NCBI GenBank assembly: GCA_018061385.1
Contig: JAGOUF010000013.1
Span: 1-14,454, forward strand
DNA from: Chitinophagaceae bacterium
Lineage (GTDB): Bacteria > Bacteroidota > Bacteroidia > Chitinophagales > Chitinophagaceae
Direction: 5' to 3'
Length of the DNA stretch: 14,454 nucleotides
The position numbers and the translations under genes are program-made. This document shows, one piece after another, positions 1 to 5,323 of this stretch; the stretch's first letter is position 1; every line of letters begins with the position of its first letter. The notes below the pieces were generated by a model, which saw only the letters and a list, made by a program, of their open reading frames with translations, had not been told where the DNA came from and made no database searches.

Positions 1-2
1 GC

Positions 3-1247
3 AGAATTACAGCTGCAAGTTTACATTCAGATCAACGAATTTTACAATTCACCGATCAGCAACATGCTGCTCAATTGCCACATACTTTATTGCAAGAAAA
101 ACACCAGTATCAATCTACTTTATTGCTACAACTTTTTCAATTAAACAATGCTGTTCAATTGGCTCAACAACTCGTAAGGTTAATTAACGAAAACAGTGCT
201 GCATTTAATGAAGATGCAATAAATTATATTACTCCAATTGAATCTAAATTGTTGACATTGCAACTTGTACAACGAAAGTTTTCTATACAATTAGAGCAAT
301 TTTTACTAGAGCAAAAACTACCCAGCGAAAACGAAGCTTTGCAAGAAAGAATTAAAAAAGCTGCAACTTATTTTGTTGATGAGTTTACACAAGTGATGAA
401 CGATTTAAAACAATCTTCAGTTGTAACAGATAGTAGGCAATACTCCATGGCGTATAATGAAGATGTGAAAAATTTATTTACTACGCTTGCATTGCAACAA
501 CATTTAATAAGTAGTTGTAGCAATGGTTTTTCTGTTGATGTTTTTCATAAATATAAAAACAATTTTAAGCTGCCCTATTTTTCTGTAAATGCTTATTCAA
601 AAGACAATTCGGCTACTGCCAATTTCAAGCAAATAGCACATCCCGATTTGTACGAACAATTGAAGAAACTAAGAGATGATATTTGCAACAGAACCAACAT
701 GGCTGTGTATATGGTAGCGGCAGGCAATACATTAAACGAAATGGTTACTTACTTGCCACAAACATTAAGCGATTTAAAAAAAATCATAGGCTTTGGCGAT
801 GCAAAAGTTGAAAAATATGGTTTGCAGTTTTTAGATATTATTATTCGTTATTGCAATGAGCATGATTTAGAAAGCAGCATACATTTAAAACCAACTACAA
901 CAACCAAAAAAGAGAAGCCAGCAAAAACAAAAGAAGATACCAAATTGGAGAGTTTTAAACTGTTTAAAGCAGGCAAAACAATTGAAGAAATTGCCGTTAT
1001 AAGAAATTTAAAAACACCCACTATTGAAGTACATTTAATGCACTATATAAGCAATGGCGAAATTGAAATTTCAACATTATTAAGTGCCAAAAAGTTGGCA
1101 TTGATACAGTTACATTTAAAAGATTACAATGGCATCGGCATTACTTCTATTAAAGAGCAATTGGGCGACGATATAAGTTACACAGAAATAAGATGGGTAT
1201 TGGCTTATAAAGAAAGAATGGAACATGAAAACAGTGCCGTGGGTTAA
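3..1247 (+). CDS. Helicase-family protein, C-terminal part with HRDC and HTH_40 domains (5' end outside window)
   Basis: The frame is open from base 3, so the gene enters from the left. A TTG at 75 is only an internal leucine codon and not a credible start. Three regions are visible, counting residues from base 75. About 1-160 is a mostly helical, glutamine-rich region. An HRDC-like domain lies at about 191-263 (window 645-863) and has the typical 'YLPQTLSDLKKIIGFGDAKV' pattern. A Lys/Thr-rich linker (272-288) leads to an HTH_40-like domain at about 289-378 (window 939-1208), where 'FKLFKAGKTIEEIAVIRNL' is the helix-turn-helix core. In Bacteroidota this HRDC plus HTH_40 tail usually ends Pif1/RecD2-like superfamily 1 helicases, and it also occurs in RecQ. 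Both domains bind nucleic acid, so a role in DNA repair or replication is inferred. The motor domains are outside the window, so the helicase subfamily cannot be fixed. The gene converges with the chromate-transporter gene and their stops are 18 bases apart. Confidence 0.8.
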   Translation, partial: RITAASLHSDQRILQFTDQQHAAQLPHTLLQEKHQYQSTLLLQLFQLNNAVQLAQQLVRLINENSAAFNEDAINYITPIESKLLTLQLVQRKFSIQLEQFLLEQKLPSENEALQERIKKAATYFVDEFTQVMNDLKQSSVVTDSRQYSMAYNEDVKNLFTTLALQQHLISSCSNGFSVDVFHKYKNNFKLPYFSVNAYSKDNSATANFKQIAHPDLYEQLKKLRDDICNRTNMAVYMVAAGNTLNEMVTYLPQTLSDLKKIIGFGDAKVEKYGLQFLDIIIRYCNEHDLESSIHLKPTTTTKKEKPAKTKEDTKLESFKLFKAGKTIEEIAVIRNLKTPTIEVHLMHYISNGEIEISTLLSAKKLALIQLHLKDYNGIGITSIKEQLGDDISYTEIRWVLAYKERMEHENSAVG

Positions 1248-1265
1248 CGCAATTAAAAAAAAATT

Positions 1266-2525
1266 TTACAACAACCAACCCAATAACAAACAACTTATTA
1301 CAATAAATGGAGCTCTAATTTTTGTAAAAGCCAACAACAAAAATGTAGCCAATACAACAGCTATATTTTCAGTAAAACTTAGCATATTTTGTCCATCGTT
1401 AATTTGCACAATATCTTTAGATAAATAAATTACAGATCCTACAATAATACCTACCACTGCTGCATTAATTCCTTCTAACGATCTAAAAATAATGGCATAC
1501 TTTTTTAAATTGTGCCACACAGGAAAAAAGAATAGTACCAATAATGCACTGGGTAAAAAAATACCAATTGCACCCAAAGCACAACCTAAAATATGCAAGG
1601 TTGTACTGCCTTCATTACGCATAACCATCCCACCAGTAAACGATCCTATGCTAAATACTGGACCAGGAATTGCTCTAACTATTCCAGAGCCTGTAAGAAA
1701 ATCAGTTTGGTTCATTTTTAAAACATCTCTCTTGTTTTCTTTTATTTTTTGAGTTTGTGGTCGTACAACATATTGTTCATACATCATAGGCATTAATACA
1801 TCTCCTCCACCAAAAACCAAACTACCAAAACGATAATTGTTTTCAAATACATTGATTATTTTTCTGTTCTTCCAATTTTCAACAGTAGCAGTTTCAGATA
1901 AATAACCTGTTATTCCAAACAGCACTAAAAAAATAATCAAATTACCCCATTTAATTTTTTTAGAAGTTGCCCCTTTTTGAGGAATTCTTTTATCGCTAAA
2001 GTTGGTTGCAATACCAGCACAAACCATTAACACAGGAAAAATCCACGGCGTTTTAAACACAAAAAAAGTTGCAAAGGCAGCAACCACTAAAATTACTCTT
2101 GTAATGGTATTGTGTATAGCAACTTTGTACAATCTAAAAGCAGAAAAAGCAATAAAGCCAATGGCCATAGGTTGAATAAAATGAAATATTCTATTGTCTA
2201 AAGATTGCTCATCAAAATATTGCAATAAAAAAGACAATGCACCCATTAAAATACTTGCCGGTAAAATCCATATGAATAAAGTAAGCAATGCCAATGGAAT
2301 ACCACCACGTTTATAACCAATTAGTGTGAGTGTTTGTGTACTACTTGCTCCTGGTAACATGTTACAAAAGCTTACCAAATCAAGCAATTCCTTTTCGGTA
2401 ACATCTCTTCTTTGTTTTACAAAAGTTTGTAGCATCATGCCATAATGCCCTTGAGGGCCACCAAATGCAGTAATACTATGCAAAAAAATTGCACGTAAAA
2501 ATGGTATATGACGAAGTAAAATCAA
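1266..2525 (-). CDS. chrA: Chromate transporter, CHR family, two-domain (long-chain) form
   Basis: This is a 419-residue polytopic inner-membrane protein with about 10-12 hydrophobic segments and two homologous CHR domains. The first half has FGGPQGH (residues 21-27) and [10 protein letters not shown] (55-64). The second half repeats the signatures as FGGGDVLMP (238-246) and GIVRAIPGP (281-289). These paired FGG and PGP motifs are diagnostic of ChrA, which exports chromate in characterised bacteria; the substrate here is inferred. The length is normal for the fused two-domain form. The start is TTG at 2525. An in-frame TAG lies only two codons upstream, and the first ATG codons (30-31) would remove the conserved FGGP motif, so TTG is the only start that keeps the family N-terminus. 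No Shine-Dalgarno is seen. A TATTTTTG box at 2564-2571 could be its -7 promoter element. No regulator gene is adjacent, so control by chromate is not indicated. Confidence 0.88.
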   Translation of the reverse strand: MILLRHIPFLRAIFLHSITAFGGPQGHYGMMLQTFVKQRRDVTEKELLDLVSFCNMLPGASSTQTLTLIGYKRGGIPLALLTLFIWILPASILMGALSFLLQYFDEQSLDNRIFHFIQPMAIGFIAFSAFRLYKVAIHNTITRVILVVAAFATFFVFKTPWIFPVLMVCAGIATNFSDKRIPQKGATSKKIKWGNLIIFLVLFGITGYLSETATVENWKNRKIINVFENNYRFGSLVFGGGDVLMPMMYEQYVVRPQTQKIKENKRDVLKMNQTDFLTGSGIVRAIPGPVFSIGSFTGGMVMRNEGSTTLHILGCALGAIGIFLPSALLVLFFFPVWHNLKKYAIIFRSLEGINAAVVGIIVGSVIYLSKDIVQINDGQNMLSFTENIAVVLATFLLLAFTKIRAPFIVISCLLLGWLL

Positions 2526-2860
2526 TACAAGCTATTTGGGGGTTTAACAGCGTTAAGTTAATACAAAAATAAATAAACTAATATGAACTTCTAAATTTCA
2601 GTTAAGATGAGTTTACAATTGAATAGATTCTACATTTTTATCTACGCTTTTGTCTTTATTAAAAAGAAATATTCGTAAGCGTAAAATAGAAAAAGAGATG
2701 TAACAAGAATAGAAACTAATCCACTCGTTTTATCTAATTCTCTCTTATTGAAAATAAAAAAATATGAAGAAGAGTTACTTACAACACATTCAAAAATTTA
2801 TTCTCTTTCTTTTCCAATAAGCTTTTTGCAAAAACTTAACTTCGCTACAAATGCTATACT
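2526..2860. other. Intergenic spacer between divergent chrA and aminotransferase genes
   Basis: This 335-base, very AT-rich region carries no convincing gene on either strand. It holds a 23-codon plus-strand frame at 2607-2678 with a hydrophobic stretch, and a start-less open stretch downstream of it. Neither resembles a known protein. The region must contain promoters for both flanking genes. On the minus strand a Bacteroidota-type -7 box (TATTTTTG) is visible at 2564-2571. No comparable perfect box is seen for the plus-strand gene. Confidence 0.5.
2564..2571 (-). promoter_or_regulatory. Candidate -7 promoter box TATTTTTG for chrA
   Basis: Read on the minus strand, the octamer fits TAnnTTTG, the -7 box of the main Bacteroidota sigma factor. 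It lies about 38 bases upstream of the TTG start, which would give a leader of about 30 bases. The -33 region lacks a clear TTG at the usual distance, so this is a partial match. In AT-rich DNA such octamers can occur by chance. Confidence 0.35.
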
Positions 2861-4120
2861 ATGAGTAAATTGAGTACCCTTGCTGAAACCCTTATTGGTA
2901 GTGAAATTGTAAAATTAGGCAATGCCATTAACGATCGTATTAGAAATGGTGAAACCATTTACAACTATACCATTGGCGATTTTAATTCCTCAATTTTTCC
3001 AATCCCCAAAGAGTTAGAAGATTTAATTGTTGAAGAATATAGAAATGGAAGTACAAGCTACCCTCCTGCAGATGGTGTTTTAGATTTGAGAAAATCTGTT
3101 TCAACATTTTTAAAAAAATGGGAAGGTTTAGAATATGATATCAACGAAATACAAATTGCTTCGGGTGGAAGACCATTAATTTATACTTTATTCAAAGCCA
3201 TTGTAGATAAAGGCGATAAAGTAATTTATGGTGTACCAAGTTGGAACAACAATCACTATGTGCATTTAACAGATGGAGAACATTGCTTAATTGATTGTTT
3301 GCCAGAAAACAATTTTATGCCTTTACCTCAAGATGTTGAACAACACATTAAAGGTGCTACATTAATTTGTTTATGCTCTCCACAAAACCCAACAGGCACA
3401 ACACTTACAAAAGAAAGTTTGACTAAAATTTGCGATTTAATTGTTGCAGAAAACAATAGCAGAAGTGCAGATGAAAAGAAACTGTATTTAATGTACGACC
3501 AAATGTACTGGACTTTAACTTATGGCGAAATTGAACACTACAATCCTGTTTCTTTAAATCCAGCAATGAAGCAATACACCGTTTTTATAGATGGTATTTC
3601 TAAAGCATTTTGTGCAACAGGTGTACGTGTTGGTTGGAGTATGGGTCCTGCAAATGTTATTGCAAAAATGAAAGCCATTCTAAGTCATGTTGGTGCATGG
3701 GCTCCAATGGCTGAACAAAAAGCAACTGCAAAATATTTAATGCAAACAGAAGCTATCAAAACATTTTTAGCTGCCTATAAAAAAGAAATAGAATATCGTT
3801 TGGTAAATATTTACAATGGTTTTATTGCTTTAAAAAATAAAGGATATGCTGTTGATGCTGTTACCCCACAAGCAGCTATTTACTTAACCATAAAAATAGA
3901 TTTAGTAGGCAAGCAAACTGCCGAAGGAACAATATTGAACAACCAAGCGGATGTTACTGCTTATATATTAGGAGAAGCTAAAATTGCAGTTGTTCCATTT
4001 TATTGTTTTGGTGCAAGTAACAATAGCCCTTGGTACAGATTGAGTGTAGGCACTTGTAAAAAAGAAGATATTCCAATTGTATTGAGTAATTTAGAAGCGG
4101 CATTGGTAAAGTTGAAATAA
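2861..4120 (+). CDS. PLP-dependent aminotransferase, class I/II (fold type I)
   Basis: This 419-residue cytoplasmic enzyme would move an amino group between an amino acid and a 2-oxo acid using pyridoxal phosphate. Class I/II landmarks occur in order: PSW at 126-128 (aromatic residue stacking on PLP), NPTG at 176-179, the Tyr-Asp pair Y212-D213 (the Asp contacts the pyridine nitrogen), the Schiff-base lysine K248 in GISKAFCATGVRVGW, the phosphate-binding R256, and a C-terminal R393 in WYRLSVG that normally binds the substrate alpha-carboxylate. All key residues are present, so it should be active. The substrate cannot be read from sequence; aspartate- or aromatic-type activity is possible. 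The ATG at 2861 fits the usual N-terminus of the family, and no Shine-Dalgarno precedes it. The DoxX-like gene begins 27 bases after its stop, suggesting co-transcription. No amino-acid biosynthesis gene lies nearby to suggest a pathway. Confidence 0.9.
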   Translation: MSKLSTLAETLIGSEIVKLGNAINDRIRNGETIYNYTIGDFNSSIFPIPKELEDLIVEEYRNGSTSYPPADGVLDLRKSVSTFLKKWEGLEYDINEIQIASGGRPLIYTLFKAIVDKGDKVIYGVPSWNNNHYVHLTDGEHCLIDCLPENNFMPLPQDVEQHIKGATLICLCSPQNPTGTTLTKESLTKICDLIVAENNSRSADEKKLYLMYDQMYWTLTYGEIEHYNPVSLNPAMKQYTVFIDGISKAFCATGVRVGWSMGPANVIAKMKAILSHVGAWAPMAEQKATAKYLMQTEAIKTFLAAYKKEIEYRLVNIYNGFIALKNKGYAVDAVTPQAAIYLTIKIDLVGKQTAEGTILNNQADVTAYILGEAKIAVVPFYCFGASNNSPWYRLSVGTCKKEDIPIVLSNLEAALVKLK

Positions 4121-4147
4121 GCTTTGTTTATTAAGACAAATAATAAA

Positions 4148-4531
4148 ATGATGAAAAATAAAATTTTAAATATTGTTGCAGCATTATTTGGGCTATTGCT
4201 AATCAATGGTGGCTTGAATAAGTTTTTGAACTACATGCCTGTTCCAGAAAATTTACCTACTGCTTTAATTAAAGACAGTGTTGCCCTGCTAGAAATTGAA
4301 TGGCTAATGCCACTGATTGGTATTGCTGAAGTGGTGGGAGGATTACTAATTATTGTACCTAGAACAAGGGCTCTCGGAGCATTGGTTGTTTTTCCAGTAA
4401 TGGTGGGTGTTTTGCTCACTCATATTTTTGTTGCACCAGATGGACTTATTATTGCACTTGTTATTTGGGCAATTTTATTATGGATTATTGTTGAAAACAA
4501 ACAGAAATACTTGCAATTATTAAAGAAGTAA
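4148..4531 (+). CDS. DoxX-like small integral membrane protein
   Basis: The product is 127 residues with four predicted membrane helices at about 5-22, 53-71, 75-94 and 99-116. The layout and the motifs NGGLNKF (20-26) and GIAEVVGGLLI (58-68) are typical of DoxX/DoxD-like proteins. That family takes its name from a quinone-oxidising terminal-oxidase subunit in archaea, but most bacterial members have no defined role, so no function is claimed. I place the start at ATG 4148 (a second ATG follows at 4151). A longer frame from TTG 4124 would put a charged extension before the first membrane helix and is less likely. It lies 27 bases downstream of the aminotransferase on the same strand, probably in one operon, and is followed by hairpins that could end transcription. 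Confidence 0.75.
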   Translation: MMKNKILNIVAALFGLLLINGGLNKFLNYMPVPENLPTALIKDSVALLEIEWLMPLIGIAEVVGGLLIIVPRTRALGALVVFPVMVGVLLTHIFVAPDGLIIALVIWAILLWIIVENKQKYLQLLKK

Positions 4532-4544
4532 TCCTTTGGCGATA

Positions 4545-4571
4545 CACTTATTTTTTCAAATAAAAAAAGTG
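4545..4571. repeat. Imperfect A/T-rich inverted repeat after the DoxX-like gene
   Basis: CACTT at 4545-4549 pairs with AAGTG at 4567-4571. Past a single unpaired A, the T run at 4551-4556 pairs with the A run before AAGTG, leaving a short loop. The stem is almost all A-T and would be weak. It might help transcription termination, but no specific role can be assigned. Confidence 0.3.
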
Positions 4572-4591
4572 CAATAGATATTTTGTTGTTG

Positions 4592-4619
4592 AATGGAGCG
4601 TCGCCAATGTCGCTCCATT
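4592..4619 (+). terminator. Hairpin, 9-bp perfect stem with 10-base loop; probable terminator
   Basis: AATGGAGCG (4592-4600) and CGCTCCATT (4611-4619) are perfect inverted repeats around the loop TCGCCAATGT. A T-rich stretch (GTTGTTTTATAG) follows on the plus strand, though it is not a clean U tract. It lies about 60 bases after the DoxX-like stop and about 30 bases past the 3' end of the convergent toxin pseudogene, so it could serve both. Seven loop bases (TCGCCAA, 4601-4607) are complementary to TTGGCGA at 4536-4542. Confidence 0.5.
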
Positions 4620-4648
4620 GTTGTTTTATAGCTAGTAAACAAATAGGT

Positions 4649-4956
4649 TTATTTAACTTTTAATTTCTTTGGATTTTGATACGTATTCCAAAAAATCAAT
4701 AAGTCGATTTCATTTTTTAGCGGTTTGTATTTGTATACCAATAAACCCTTTTATGTACTAGCGTAAATCGAATGTTTTTATTTTTTTTATTTTTCGACTT
4801 TCCTATTTCTGGGTTCTTAGAAAGGTTGTCTAATTTTTTATCAACCAATACCACAAAATTACTAATCTCTTTTTCGGTCCAAGCTTCTTACAAGTAGTCA
4901 ATATTTGCTTTAAAGGTTTGCCAAGCTTTGTTTGTCCAGTTTATTTTGCAATCCAT
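4649..4956 (-). pseudogene. RelE/ParE-family toxin, disrupted by a stop codon and a frameshift
   Basis: Read on the minus strand from ATG 4956, the frame gives MDCKINWTNKAWQTFKANID, a typical RelE/ParE N-terminus, then hits TAA at codon 23 (4890-4888). The same frame goes on with a helix (EKEISNFVVLVDKKLDNL) and NKNIRFTLVHK. A frame change near 4749-4752, within a short T run, is then needed to read LLVYKYKPLKNEIDLLIFW followed by NTYQNPKKLKVK and a stop at 4651-4649. That C-terminus (strand, FW-T-QNPKKLK) is highly characteristic of the family. One missing base restores a 102-residue frame, the usual toxin length. In working systems such toxins are mRNA interferases (RelE) or gyrase poisons (ParE). 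The start overlaps the antitoxin 3' end by 16 bases, the standard coupled arrangement. With two lesions, full-length toxin should not be made unless these are sequencing errors. Confidence 0.8.
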
Positions 4957-5177
4957 TTTTTATAGCGTTTTTGAATATCTTCATGAGCAATTACTTCGCC
5001 TTTGTCCGATTGTATTAAGGCAGCTTCAACATCGGCTTTAACTTTATCGGGCATTGTATCCCACCAATCATTGTCTGCATCTACTTCAAGCATTGCATGA
5101 ACCATCTTAACTACTTTTACATCGGCCGTATCAATGTATTTTTTCACTTGCTGACGCATTGTTTTTTCTGTATTCAT
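4941..5177 (-). CDS. Type II antitoxin-like protein of a RelE/ParE module
   Basis: This 78-residue acidic protein starts at ATG 5177. It has an N-terminal helical region (about 1-30), a middle segment DNDWWDTMPDKVKADVEAAL (35-54) that fits the antitoxin helix found in Bacteroidota addiction modules, and a C-terminal VIAHEDIQKRYKKWIAK tail, the part that normally grips the toxin. No obvious DNA-binding ribbon or helix-turn-helix is seen, so autoregulation is unproven. Its last codons overlap the start of the toxin frame by 16 bases, showing they were one operon. The frame is intact although the toxin is disrupted. It may be a leftover, or it may be kept because it neutralises a related toxin elsewhere; both are inference. 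A good promoter match lies just upstream at 5195-5226. Confidence 0.75.
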   Translation of the reverse strand: MNTEKTMRQQVKKYIDTADVKVVKMVHAMLEVDADNDWWDTMPDKVKADVEAALIQSDKGEVIAHEDIQKRYKKWIAK

Positions 5178-5194
5178 AAACCCAACTTTAAAAA

Positions 5195-5226
5195 CAAATT
5201 TACTTTTAATTTCTTTAAATATACAA
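5195..5226 (-). promoter_or_regulatory. Bacteroidota-type promoter for the antitoxin gene
   Basis: On the minus strand TTG (5226-5224) is followed by 21 bases and then TAAATTTG (5202-5195). This matches the Bacteroidota TTG / TAnnTTTG promoter, whose spacer is about 19-21 bases. The -7 box ends 17 bases before the ATG at 5177, so the leader would be about 10 bases. This is the best promoter match in the window. Activity is untested. Confidence 0.5.
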
Positions 5227-5323
5227 TCCTATTCTTTGATTAAACTGGGTATAAATGAAATCATAACTCAAATCTTTTGTATCAACTGTTTTACCTATCA
5301 ACGCTGTTTATTACATTTACCAC

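Noticed and set aside
75..77. TTG as the start of the first gene
   Set aside because: The frame is open back to base 3 at the window edge, and helicase-type tails of this kind are parts of much longer proteins.
1225..1752. Plus-strand open frames of 67 and 86 codons opposite chrA
   Set aside because: They lie antisense to a well-supported membrane-protein gene and their translations show no family features.
2607..2678. 23-codon plus-strand frame with a hydrophobic stretch in the chrA/aminotransferase spacer
   Set aside because: It is short, has no clear promoter or ribosome site, and AT-rich DNA often gives such frames by chance.
4124..4147. TTG start for the DoxX-like gene, eight codons upstream of ATG 4148
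   Set aside because: It adds a charged extension before the first membrane helix, and two ATG codons follow in a more suitable position.
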